A stretch of DNA of 64,000 nucleotides. It comes from Agrobacterium sp. AGB01 (GTDB lineage: Bacteria; Pseudomonadota; Alphaproteobacteria; Rhizobiales; Rhizobiaceae). The DNA is taken from the NCBI RefSeq assembly GCF_014851585.1, contig NZ_JACVAB010000005.1:372001-436000 (forward strand). The letters run 5' to 3'. Shown here in pieces: positions 54,052 through 61,995 of the stretch. The notes beneath the pieces were generated by a model. The model had not been told where the DNA came from. It searched no databases and saw only the letters and a list, made by a program, of their open reading frames with translations. Both the position numbers and the translations under genes were made by a program. The stretch's first letter is position 1. Each line of letters opens with the position of its first letter.

Positions 54052-54069
54052 GTTATGTTATAACAAGAC
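54052..54069. promoter_or_regulatory. Zur-like operator 1 upstream of the COG0523 GTPase gene
   Basis: GTTATGTTATAACAAGAC contains the near-palindromic core ATGTTATAACA seen in alphaproteobacterial Zur boxes. It lies about 115 bases before the GTPase start and 17 bases from the second copy. Confidence 0.6.
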
Positions 54070-54085
54070 AAAATGCTTGACGCGT

Positions 54086-54104
54086 GTAATGTCATAACAT
54101 ATTC
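54086..54104. promoter_or_regulatory. Zur-like operator 2 upstream of the COG0523 GTPase gene
   Basis: GTAATGTCATAACATATTC has the same core (ATGTCATAACAT, an 11/12 palindrome) as the site at 54052-54069 and resembles the site at 55680-55695. Tandem boxes suggest tight zinc-dependent repression. Confidence 0.6.
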
Positions 54105-54183
54105 GGGTTGCATTGACCCAACACAACCAGTTCAACGGATCTTGGTGTCGCGGACAACTAGACTATTCTCATGTCATTGCGAG

Positions 54184-55314
54184 ATGGTAATGCTCCACCG
54201 GCTGTTCAAAAGATCGCAACCGTCTGGTCCGTCTCAAATCGAGGGCCAGAGCAACGAAGCTTCCGTGCCGGTATTGCTCCTGACGGGTTTTCTTGGTTCT
54301 GGAAAGACCACTTTGCTCAATGAGATTCTGACTGATCCACGCATGGCGGGCACGGCTGTTATCGTCAATGAATTTGGTAGTGTGCCTATTGATCACGGTT
54401 TGGTGCGTGTCGGATCGGAACGGTATTTTCAAACAACAACCGGCTGCATTTGTTGTACCGCGACCAGCGATATTCGCGTTTCCTTATATGAATTGCACGA
54501 TGCTATGCAAAAGCGGAAAATACCGGCTATCGATCGTGTCATCATAGAAACCACCGGACTGGCCGATCCTGCTCCCATCATAAACAGCATCATACCCGGA
54601 GGTGCGCCTGCCACCGCTCTGAGAGACCATGTGGTTGCCAGGCAATTCCGACTTTCTGGAGTTGTGACCACTTTCGATGTTTTGAACGGCCGCATGACAC
54701 TTCAAAGTGTCATCGGAGGTTGGAAGCAGCTGGCTTTTGCTGATCATATTGTTTTGACAAAAACAGATCTGGCCGATGAGAGGAAGGATTGGGTGCGTGA
54801 GCTCAAGTTGCTCAACCCGGCAGCACATTTTCACGATAAAAATGATGCCGATTTCAAGATTGCGGATCTCTTGGACGGTGATGCTTATTCCATTTCAGGC
54901 AAGGCCGAGGATGTGGGCGGCTGGTTGGCAATGGAAGCGCTGACCGAACATGCAGACCATACACACGACATTCACCGGCATGGTGACAAGATAGAAGCTG
55001 TGGTGTTGACGCATGATGTGCCCCTGTCTCCGCAAGCCTTGCAAACTTTTCTCCATGTTATCACGACGAATACCCGGTCCGGCCTGTTGAGATTAAAAGG
55101 CATATTCGCCCTTGCGGACAATCTGGAAAAGCCGGCCATTGCTCACGCGGTGCAACACCGACTCTACCCGATTGAACGGCTGAGTGCGTGGCCTGATCAC
55201 GACCGTTCCAGTCGTGTCGTACTGATCGGGCTGGATATGCCGCTTGGTCCTATTCGTGACCTGTTTCGCGCGGTGGCAGCAAGTCCTTCGCGAAAACGAG
55301 GTGCAAGGACATGA
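54184..55314 (+). CDS. COG0523/CobW-family GTPase, probable zinc chaperone
   Basis: A G3E P-loop GTPase of about 376 residues: Walker A GFLGSGKTT, the metal-binding CxCC loop TGCICC, ETTGLADPAPI (switch II region), and TKTDL for guanine recognition. A His stretch HADHTHDIHRH sits before the CobW C-terminal domain, as in zinc-handling members (YciC/ZigA/ZagA). Two Zur-like palindromes stand upstream. When zinc is scarce, such proteins deliver zinc to enzymes. The start ATG 54184 or ATG 54190 is likely; the longer frame to 54073 would run through the operators. It overlaps the next small gene by 4 bases. Confidence 0.88.
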   Translation: MVMLHRLFKRSQPSGPSQIEGQSNEASVPVLLLTGFLGSGKTTLLNEILTDPRMAGTAVIVNEFGSVPIDHGLVRVGSERYFQTTTGCICCTATSDIRVSLYELHDAMQKRKIPAIDRVIIETTGLADPAPIINSIIPGGAPATALRDHVVARQFRLSGVVTTFDVLNGRMTLQSVIGGWKQLAFADHIVLTKTDLADERKDWVRELKLLNPAAHFHDKNDADFKIADLLDGDAYSISGKAEDVGGWLAMEALTEHADHTHDIHRHGDKIEAVVLTHDVPLSPQALQTFLHVITTNTRSGLLRLKGIFALADNLEKPAIAHAVQHRLYPIERLSAWPDHDRSSRVVLIGLDMPLGPIRDLFRAVAASPSRKRGART

Positions 55315-55592
55315 GTGCAGCATTCCACAACCCGTTGGCGCGTGGCACCTCAGATATCATCGCAAAGGCGCGGTCCATCAAACGATGGGCCCGGCAGGTG
55401 TTGGCAATTCCGGATGATGCGGTTGTTTCTGTCAATGAAATCTCATGTGCTCTGCCAGATTGCCCGCCAAAGGAAACCGTCATTCTCGTGATGAGCAATG
55501 GCGACACGATCCAGGTCTCCATTCACAAAGCCATGGCGGACGTCCTGGAACACGATGTCGCTGATGCTTTTCGAGCCCTTCAGCATTCTTGA
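55311..55592 (+). CDS. Small conserved protein associated with COG0523 GTPases
   Basis: A 93-residue protein with the pattern VNEISCALPDCPPKETVILVMSNGD followed by VSIHKAMADVLEHDVADAF. The two cysteines in C-x4-C with 'PP.ET' are typical of short proteins encoded beside zinc-starvation GTPases. I recall the association but no function. ATGA overlap with the GTPase gene implies coupled translation. No signal peptide; probably cytoplasmic. It may accept or deliver a metal, which is inference from its partner. Confidence 0.7.
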   Translation: MSAAFHNPLARGTSDIIAKARSIKRWARQVLAIPDDAVVSVNEISCALPDCPPKETVILVMSNGDTIQVSIHKAMADVLEHDVADAFRALQHS

Positions 55593-55679
55593 GGTGTGGA
55601 ATGAAACCTCGACAGCGGAGGCTGCAATAAGCGGTGGCTGAAACCCCGATATTCCCCGGTTTTAAACAACCTTAAAAGG

Positions 55680-55695
55680 TAATGATATATCATTA
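55680..55695. promoter_or_regulatory. Zur-like operator 3 upstream of the AztD-ZinT gene
   Basis: Perfect 16-bp palindrome TAATGATATATCATTA, 15 bases before the GTG start and next to the AGGAG site. Its core shares the pattern ATG-W-Y-ATA-W-CA with the two boxes before the GTPase gene. Confidence 0.6.
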
Positions 55696-55710
55696 AAAAA
55701 GGAGAGAAAC

Positions 55711-57492
55711 GTGAGACACTTAATCCTGGGCGTATCCGCCCTTGCGCTATCGGCAAGTTTGATCGGACCGATGGCCTTTGCCGATGATGGCGCTAGTGAG
55801 AATGTAACATTGTACCGCGTCTTTGTTGGAGACCATGACGAGGGCAAGATTACCGCGTTTGATCTTGAAAAGCCTGGTAATCGCTGGACATTCGATACCA
55901 CCGGCCAGAACAAACTCTATAGCGTCAATGAGGGTGCAGGCATTGTTGCCGTCCAATCAGACAATGATGCGGTCAACTTCATCAGTAGCGGTATTTCCCT
56001 TCATTCGCACGGCGATCATTCCGATATCGAGATTGCTGACCCGGCTGCGGTAAAAGAAACACTGATCGGTCCGCGCCCATTCCACGTCATCGATCATGAC
56101 GGCAAGGTGGTCGTTCACTTCGACAAAGGTGGATATGCCGACATCATCGCGGCACACGATTTGTCTAAAGGTGAAATAAAATCAACACGGTTGACACAAG
56201 CGCGTGCCCATCATGGATTTGTCGCACCGGTCGGCAAGGGTTGGGTAACGACAGTTGCCTCTGACGCGCCGGTGGAAGGCGACGCAGCACCATCACGCGT
56301 CGGCTTGCAAGTTGTAAGCGTCGACGGCACGCCGGTTGGCGATGTTGCAACGTGCACCGGCATCCACGGCGAAGCTTTTTCAGGTGCCTATCTGGCAGCC
56401 GGGTGCAAGGAGGGGATCATCACGGTGACATCAGGTAAAGGTCGTTTGGTCACCAGGATGCTGAACTATCCCGATGACCTTCCTGCAGGCCAGACCACAG
56501 GCACCTTGCTTGGTGCCAAAAGCGTGCAGGTGTTCCTTGGAAATTATGGAGCAAAAGGCCTCGTTGTCGTTGACCCTGTCGATGCCCCCAACTTCCGTTA
56601 TATCGAGCTTCCTTTCCGTCGCATCGATTTTGTCCTCGATCCGGCCAATGCCCGGTTTGGATATGTCCTGACAGAAGATGGATCCCTTCATCAGGTTGAT
56701 GTGCTGGACGGTACACTGTCCAAGAGTGCCAAAGTGACCGAACCCTACTCCATGGATGGCCACTGGAATGATCCTCGCCCCCGTGTCGCGATGGCCGGTG
56801 ATGAGATTGTCATGAGCGATCCGAATGCCGGCTTGGTACGCCGGATCTCCAAGGATGATCTCAAGGAAATCGGCACGATCGCTGTTGAAGGCAAACCCTA
56901 CAACATTGCGGTAGCAGGCGGCAGCGGCAAGGTTCATGAACATGGTGAAGACCATGACCATGCTGGCCACAGCCACGGTGATCCGAAGATCTACGCAGGC
57001 TATTTCGAAGATGCGCAGGTCAAAGACCGCCCACTCTCCGACTATGCCGGCTATTGGCAGTCGGTTTATCCGTTCCTGCAGGACGGCACGCTTGATCCAG
57101 TCTGGTCCCATAAGGCCGAGAAGGGTTCCATGAGTGCCGCGGAATACCGAGCCGAATACGAGGTTGGTTACAAGACCGATGTGGATCGGATCACCATCGA
57201 GGGTGATGTTGTCAGTTTCTACAAGGACGGAAAGCCGACGAAAGGCAGCTATGCCTATGACGGCAAGGAAACTCTGACCTACAAGAAGGGCAATCGTGGT
57301 GTGCGGTTTATCTTCAAGAAACCGAAGGTGATGCCGCTGCCCCGCAGTTCATTCAGTTTAGCGACCACGGTATCGCACCGAAAAAAGCCGACCATTACCA
57401 TCTCTACTGGGGTAATGACCGTGCCGCTCTTCTGGAAGAGGTCACAAATTGGCCGACCTATTATCCGTCATCGATGGACGCAAAACAGATAG
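55711..57492 (+). CDS. AztD-like zinc metallochaperone fused to a ZinT domain, C-terminus frameshifted
   Basis: Start GTG 55711 after AGGAGA; signal peptide to about residue 24 (PMAFA). Residues about 28-400 resemble AztD, a periplasmic beta-propeller that hands zinc to the binding protein of the AztABC importer (VFVGDHDEGKITAFDLE, HSHGDHSD, IGPRPFHVIDHDGKVVVHFD, MDGHWNDPRPRVAM). A His-rich linker HEHGEDHDHAGHSHGD lies near 408-424. From about 425 a ZinT/YodA domain follows (YAGYWQSVYPFLQDGTLDPV, GYKTDVDRITIEGDVVSFY, GVRFIFKK). After residue 538 the reading frame leaves ZinT; the lost end (APQFIQFSDHGIAPKK, DHYHLYWGN, NWPTYYPSSMD) is intact in another frame to TAA 57513-57515. One missing base near 57316-57324 explains it, in gene or in data. 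The ORF given is the present frame. Confidence 0.8.
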   Translation: MRHLILGVSALALSASLIGPMAFADDGASENVTLYRVFVGDHDEGKITAFDLEKPGNRWTFDTTGQNKLYSVNEGAGIVAVQSDNDAVNFISSGISLHSHGDHSDIEIADPAAVKETLIGPRPFHVIDHDGKVVVHFDKGGYADIIAAHDLSKGEIKSTRLTQARAHHGFVAPVGKGWVTTVASDAPVEGDAAPSRVGLQVVSVDGTPVGDVATCTGIHGEAFSGAYLAAGCKEGIITVTSGKGRLVTRMLNYPDDLPAGQTTGTLLGAKSVQVFLGNYGAKGLVVVDPVDAPNFRYIELPFRRIDFVLDPANARFGYVLTEDGSLHQVDVLDGTLSKSAKVTEPYSMDGHWNDPRPRVAMAGDEIVMSDPNAGLVRRISKDDLKEIGTIAVEGKPYNIAVAGGSGKVHEHGEDHDHAGHSHGDPKIYAGYFEDAQVKDRPLSDYAGYWQSVYPFLQDGTLDPVWSHKAEKGSMSAAEYRAEYEVGYKTDVDRITIEGDVVSFYKDGKPTKGSYAYDGKETLTYKKGNRGVRFIFKKPKVMPLPRSSFSLATTVSHRKKPTITISTGVMTVPLFWKRSQIGRPIIRHRWTQNR

Positions 57493-57526
57493 TTAGCGAG
57501 ATGAAGGCTCACTAAACCAATTAAAA

Positions 57527-57557
57527 CCTGCGCCCGGCCGGAAAGGCTGGGCGCAGG
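57527..57557 (+). terminator. Hairpin after the AztD-ZinT gene
   Basis: Stem CCTGCGCCCGGCC / GGCTGGGCGCAGG with one mismatch and a 5-base loop, 12 bases after the original ZinT stop codon at 57513-57515. T-poor downstream. Confidence 0.6.
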
Positions 57558-57683
57558 GCTCCTGTGAAAGACCATATGTGTGTTGTGCATGCGGGAGCGA
57601 CGGAGACATTGCCGCCGCAAATTCTTCGAAATCCATTTCTAGCATTGGATGACATCACCCAAGAGGTGGAACAGGAGGAAGCG

Positions 57684-58187
57684 ATGAGCGAGCGCACTAG
57701 CAATGCAGGTTCTGCGCGGAACCGTACTTCAGTCGAGCGCAGAGGAGATCGCGAACTCGTTGTGATCAGGGTGTTCGATGCGCCGCCGAGTAGGGTATAC
57801 GAAGCGTGGAGCCAGTCTGAACTGTTCCAGCGGTGGTGGTTCCCAAAATCGGTGCACGGTGTTTCGCTTGTCTCATGTGAGCTGGATGTTAGAACCGGCG
57901 GTAAATATCGGCTGGAGTTTTCCGTCGCAGGCGCGGAAACCATGGCCTTTTACGGCAAGTATCTCGAGGTCGTGCCGAATGCGCGTATTGTCTGGACCAA
58001 TGACGAGGGCGAAGGAGGCGCAATCACGACCGTGACCTTTGAGGACCGAGACGGTCAAACACTGCTGACTTACCATGAGGCCTATCCATCAAGTGACGGA
58101 CTTGAAGATGCGCTGCAGGGATCGGCGGCCGCTTTGCCGGAGCAATTGGATCAACTCGAGGCATTGCTTTCCGGTGCAGAAGAGTAA
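57684..58187 (+). CDS. SRPBCC/AHSA1-domain protein
   Basis: A 167-residue START-like protein of the activator-of-Hsp90 ATPase 1 (AHSA1) type: VIRVFDAPPSRVYEAWSQSELFQRWWFPKS, DVRTGGKYRLEF, MAFYGKYLEVVPNARIVWTNDE, TTVTFEDRDGQTLLTYHEAYPS. These are small hydrophobic-ligand-binding cups of unknown ligand. ATG 57684 follows a strong AGGAGGAA; the open frame continues upstream without support. Often paired with ArsR regulators, but none is here. It stands alone, convergent with a small membrane protein gene. Confidence 0.88.
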   Translation: MSERTSNAGSARNRTSVERRGDRELVVIRVFDAPPSRVYEAWSQSELFQRWWFPKSVHGVSLVSCELDVRTGGKYRLEFSVAGAETMAFYGKYLEVVPNARIVWTNDEGEGGAITTVTFEDRDGQTLLTYHEAYPSSDGLEDALQGSAAALPEQLDQLEALLSGAEE

Positions 58188-58219
58188 GGCTGTTTGGATG
58201 ATAAAAGGTGATCGGTGGA

Positions 58220-58438
58220 TCAGTCCAATTTTGCCGTTTGGCTATCCTTCGCTTTCCTCCACCTCAGCAGATAACCGAAGCCGGGACCGATCAAAATTCC
58301 ACCGATTACACATTGCGTGAGTGTCAGTGGGCGCTCATCCGGATCATGGCCGATGATGAACAGGTAGAGGAAGAATATCGCCACGCCAGCAATGATAAGC
58401 GCCACAGGAAACAGCAGGCCTTTGCGAAAACTCTCCAT
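58220..58438 (-). CDS. Small two-helix membrane protein
   Basis: A 72-residue protein with two hydrophobic helices (GLLFPVALIIAGVAIFFLYLFIIG and TQCVIGGILIGPGFGYLL) and a charged C-terminus. ATG 58438 has an AGGGGGA site eight bases upstream; the longer frame has no support. I do not recognise the family. It lies convergent to the SRPBCC gene with a 32-base gap. Confidence 0.65.
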   Translation of the reverse strand: MESFRKGLLFPVALIIAGVAIFFLYLFIIGHDPDERPLTLTQCVIGGILIGPGFGYLLRWRKAKDSQTAKLD

Positions 58439-58601
58439 ATATATTCCCCCTTGTTGCCGTGTTTTTTTGCAGGACCAAGCTACCGCAGAAGAACATCGTG
58501 GCAAGCGGCTTTTGTGGAGCGACGAAGGCAATGGCATGTTCAAAACAAAACCGCGGCTGACGCAAGGTCGACCGCGGCTTGGGGCAATAAAAGGTTGCTT
58601 T

Positions 58602-58829
58602 TTACATTCCCAGTAGCCTTGGCAAGAAGAGCGTGATTTCCGGGATGTAGGTGATCATCATCAGGAAAACGATGGCTGTCAGCAGCCAGGGCACGACAGA
58701 TTTGGAGACGTCCGTCAGACCCAGTCGTGAAATCGCGGAACCAACATAGAGGTTAAGTCCAACTGGCGGCGTGGCGAGACCGATTTCCATATTCACGATC
58801 AGTATGATCCCGAAATGGACCGGATCAAC
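58602..58829 (-). pseudogene. 3' remnant of a TRAP transporter large permease (DctM) gene
   Basis: The last 75 codons of a DctM-type permease: VDPVHFGIILIVNMEIGLATPPVGLNLYVGSAI and a final hydrophobic helix ending ITLFLPRLLGM. The TPPVGLNLYV motif is diagnostic. Upstream of 58829 (reading on the minus strand) the frame runs into unrelated sequence, which is the antisense of a LuxR remnant. About 350 N-terminal residues are missing. Confidence 0.75.
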
Positions 58830-59009
58830 GAGGTCGAGGTCATGGATTTGATGTTGACTGGTGCGATGAACAAACAAATCGCCGACACTCTTGGCATCGC
58901 CATGCGAACCGTCGAGGCCCATCGCGGCAAGGTGTTGATGAAGATGGGGGTTCGCAATGCGTTGGAACTTGCTGCAATCAATCGGAAGCAGGAGAGACAC
59001 AAAGTCTGA
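58815..59009 (+). pseudogene. 3' remnant of a LuxR/FixJ-type response regulator gene
   Basis: A 64-codon frame whose product EVEVMDLMLTGAMNKQIADTLGIAMRTVEAHRGKVLMKMGVRNALELAAI is a complete LuxR-type HTH (FixJ/NarL class) but with no receiver domain before it. The similarity begins at the point where the opposing DctM remnant ends (about 58815-58829). DctM-type genes are often accompanied by FixJ-like regulators, so both may descend from one lost TRAP locus. Confidence 0.7.
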
Positions 59010-59189
59010 GGCGATTGGGCCGCCTGCAACACGATAAGCCCTGAAGCCGTAATCAGCCTGCCACTTCACTGCTTTCCTTCACAGGAAGCCATCGTCTGGT
59101 GGCGCATGATAAAAATGCTGGGCTGCCATTCGCCGTATGCTTTCCGCAGAATGGCGACTTGGAAATCGGTTGCTTTTTGTCGTTAGCGT

Positions 59190-60155
59190 TCAACCCGAGG
59201 GAAGGAGGACAACGCGACCGAGGATGGAATTGTTTTCGGCGTAGGCATGGGCCTCTGCAGCCGCTTCAAGCGCAAACGTCCTGTCTACAACCACTTTGAG
59301 TGTCCCGGCCACAGCCCACTTTAGCATTCGGGAAATCATGTTGTAGACATCCGGCTTTTCCAACTGTGTTCCCATGAAAACGCCAAAAAGCGACTGGTTT
59401 GCCTGTAGTGCTGGCCAAAGGTCAAGGCTGAGCTTTGAACCGCCGGCATTGCCGACGAAAACCAGACGTCCCTCGGGACGCAGAACGGCCAGAGAATTTT
59501 GCAGGGTTGCTCCGACCGGGTCGATGACCAGATCGACGCCGCGACCTGCCGTCAGGTGCATCACCGCGTCCGTGACATCTGTCGAGTGATGGTCGATTGC
59601 ATGGTCAAGGCCAAGCTGTAGGAGGCGTTCCGTCCTCTTAGCCCCCGAGACGGTTGCAAGCACCGTCGCGCCTACCTGATGCGCCAGTTGAATGGCGGCA
59701 AGCCCCACACCGCCAGCGCCCGCCTGAATGAGGACCGTCTCGCCGCGCCTGATATCTCCCTTTGCGAAGAGGCAGTGGTAAGCGGTGCCGAATGCGATTG
59801 GCAGAGCGGCGGCGGCGGCCATGTCCAGCCCATCAGGCACAAGCCATGTCCGGCTGGCCGCAACAGCGCGCAATTCTGCATGTGACCCGGCAAGATCAAA
59901 ACTCGTCACCTTCTCGCCGACATGACGGTCCGCCACGTTTTTCCCGACCGCAATGATTTCTCCTGCGGCAGCATAACCGACGATGAAGGCTGCATGGGGA
60001 GGAGGCGTGGACGCACGATTGATCAAATCGCCACCTTCAATGGCGGCGGCCTCAACGCGGATCAGAACGCCATCGTTTGGGCAGGCTGGATCGGGCATAT
60101 CCACGTAACGGAGGACATCCGGCGCTCCGGCGTGATCGTAGACTGCTGCTTTCAT
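59190..60155 (-). CDS. Zinc-independent alcohol dehydrogenase / NADPH:quinone oxidoreductase (MDR family)
   Basis: A 321-residue medium-chain reductase, QOR group. It lacks the catalytic-zinc cysteine cluster. N-terminal GroES-like domain (MKAAVYDHAGAPDVLRYVDMPDP...VLIRVEAAAIEGGDLINR), then Rossmann motif LIQAGAGGVGLAAIQLAHQVGATV and RLVFVGNAGG. It likely reduces quinones or enones with NADPH. It follows the isochorismatase gene by 78 bases on the same strand and is probably cotranscribed with it. Confidence 0.9.
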   Translation of the reverse strand: MKAAVYDHAGAPDVLRYVDMPDPACPNDGVLIRVEAAAIEGGDLINRASTPPPHAAFIVGYAAAGEIIAVGKNVADRHVGEKVTSFDLAGSHAELRAVAASRTWLVPDGLDMAAAAALPIAFGTAYHCLFAKGDIRRGETVLIQAGAGGVGLAAIQLAHQVGATVLATVSGAKRTERLLQLGLDHAIDHHSTDVTDAVMHLTAGRGVDLVIDPVGATLQNSLAVLRPEGRLVFVGNAGGSKLSLDLWPALQANQSLFGVFMGTQLEKPDVYNMISRMLKWAVAGTLKVVVDRTFALEAAAEAHAYAENNSILGRVVLLPSG

Positions 60156-60233
60156 GGTTGCTCTGTCGTTGCTTGAGAGAAAGGCGGCGAGGGCATCTCC
60201 GCCCTCACCGAAATGCTTGATTTACTGGCTTGA

Positions 60234-60878
60234 TCAGTCAGCGACTGGCGTGTTGAGTAGCTGTTGCTCCCAAAGGTAGGCGATGCCGCTGCCGCCGAAG
60301 TGCTGAATGAGGATCTCAGTCAGCTCACCGACATGCTCGGTGCGTGCCCAGTCACGTTGAAATTCACCTGCCAGTGCCATTACGGTCATGACGTTGGCGC
60401 CGGCCGAGATCATGCGCTGGACGGCAACCTCGTGGGACTCCTTCGAAATCCCGCCTGATGCGTCGGTGATGACGGTCACGTCCCAACCTTCTCCAGCGGC
60501 CTGGATTACAGGCATTGCAACGCAAACTTCGGTCCACAGACCGGCAATGATCAATTGCTTCCTTCCTGTCGCCTTGACGGCGTTGACTACATTCTCGTCC
60601 TGCCAGGTGTTTACCCAGGTGCGATCGATGACATCCTGGCCCGGAAAGACGTCGGTGATCTGCTTGAAAAGCAGTCCACCGCGCGCCGCGATGACGCTGG
60701 TAAGAATGGTTGGAACATTGAAGGCTTTTGCCAGCTTCGCCAGCGCGGTCGTGTTGTTGACGACAGCTTGCGGATCGTGGCTGTTCAGGTTCGCGAGCTG
60801 ATAAGGTTGATGGTCGATCAGAACGAGGACCGAATCTTCGGGACGAAGAAGAGAATCGAGGCCGTTACGAGGGGTCAT
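60234..60878 (-). CDS. Isochorismatase-family hydrolase (YcaC-like)
   Basis: A 214-residue cysteine hydrolase: VLVLIDHQ (catalytic Asp), NVPTILTSVI, AGLWTEVCVAMPVIQAAGEG (nucleophile Cys with preceding cis-peptide region) and SKESHEVAVQRM. It resembles YcaC, a hydrolase of unknown physiological substrate. ATG 60878 follows AGGAA; a TTG one codon earlier is open. The divergent LysR-type gene at 61033 is its likely regulator. With the quinone reductase it may form a detoxification pair. Confidence 0.9.
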   Translation of the reverse strand: MTPRNGLDSLLRPEDSVLVLIDHQPYQLANLNSHDPQAVVNNTTALAKLAKAFNVPTILTSVIAARGGLLFKQITDVFPGQDVIDRTWVNTWQDENVVNAVKATGRKQLIIAGLWTEVCVAMPVIQAAGEGWDVTVITDASGGISKESHEVAVQRMISAGANVMTVMALAGEFQRDWARTEHVGELTEILIQHFGGSGIAYLWEQQLLNTPVAD

Positions 60879-61032
60879 CAAGAGTTCCTTTTTTTGCCGT
60901 TGTGGACGGCTATGGGTTCACAGGAAACACACGCCAGCGGGCGATGCTGCCCGAAGACAATTTGCCGTTCCTATTGATGTTGTAATAGTCTCGAGGTCGG
61001 ACTAGCTGTGTCGCGGAATCAGGAACGCTGAG

Positions 61033-61926
61033 ATGGATATCGAAGACCTGCAGACATTTGTTGCCGTGGCCGATGCCGGAGGAGTATCGGCGGCCGCCCG
61101 TCGCCTCGGCGTATCAAAGTCGATTGTCAGTCGCAGGCTTTTTAGGATTGAAGCCGAGCTTGGTGTGCAGCTTCTTGCACGGACGACCCGAGGTGCTGCG
61201 CTGACGGAGGCGGGAGTAACATTCAGGGATCACGCAGCCCGCGCCAGTGCTGAGATTGATACTGCCCGGGAAACCATCCATCCGACAGGCCAACTGCATG
61301 GTCGTTTGCGGGTTGCCATGCCGCTTACCTTCGGCCCAACCCACTTTGCCCCGGTACTTGCGGGAATGGCGCGGTTGCATCCGCAGCTTCACATCCATAC
61401 CTCTTACAGTGATCGCTTTGTCGATCTAATCGCAGAGGGGTTTGATTGCGCGATCCGGGGCGCCTATCTTCAGGACTCGAACCTGATTGCCAAACGCGTT
61501 GGGCCAATCCATGGCAAGCTTGTCGCCAGCCCGGCTTACATCAAGGAACACGGCTCGCCGGACAATATAGAACAACTTGTCAACCATCCGGCCCTCATGC
61601 AGGGAACGGAGGCCTGGCAGTTCATGGACGGCGACAGGATCGTTACGGTGCAGCCGCAGGGCAAGTTCAAAGCCGATAGCGCCATAGCACTTGCCGCCGC
61701 CGCCGCGGCAGGTCTCGGCGTCGCCTGGCTCCCGCAGTGCATCACGCATGAGTACGAAGCCGCCGGCACCCTGGTTCCGATCATGACGCGTTTTCCGGTT
61801 CCTCCGGGTGCAGTCTATGTCGTGCGACCACCCAGCCAGCATCCCACCCGGAAAGTGCGAGTACTTACCGAAATGCTGGTCGAGTACTTCAGACAGAACC
61901 CGGACCTTTGGGGAGCGGACAATTAA
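61033..61926 (+). CDS. LysR-family transcriptional regulator
   Basis: A 297-residue LTTR: HTH at residues about 3-60 (LQTFVAVADAGGVSAAARRLGVSKSIVSRRLFRIEAELGVQLLARTTRGAALTEAG), effector domain after (GRLRVAMPLTFGPTHFAPVL, DCAIRGAYLQDSNLIAKRV). The type is close to the aromatic-compound DhcR/AaeR group. Divergent from the isochorismatase-quinone reductase genes across 154 bases, its likely target. No operator could be fixed. Confidence 0.92.
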   Translation: MDIEDLQTFVAVADAGGVSAAARRLGVSKSIVSRRLFRIEAELGVQLLARTTRGAALTEAGVTFRDHAARASAEIDTARETIHPTGQLHGRLRVAMPLTFGPTHFAPVLAGMARLHPQLHIHTSYSDRFVDLIAEGFDCAIRGAYLQDSNLIAKRVGPIHGKLVASPAYIKEHGSPDNIEQLVNHPALMQGTEAWQFMDGDRIVTVQPQGKFKADSAIALAAAAAAGLGVAWLPQCITHEYEAAGTLVPIMTRFPVPPGAVYVVRPPSQHPTRKVRVLTEMLVEYFRQNPDLWGADN

Positions 61927-61995
61927 AAGGCTCAGGAAAAGCGCTTAGGATGGAGCTTCACCTTCGTCATCTCAACGAGCAGGTGTCGTCGACAG

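Noticed and set aside
54073-54183. Longer start for the COG0523 GTPase
   Set aside because: It would place the second Zur-like operator inside the coding region and has no family similarity.
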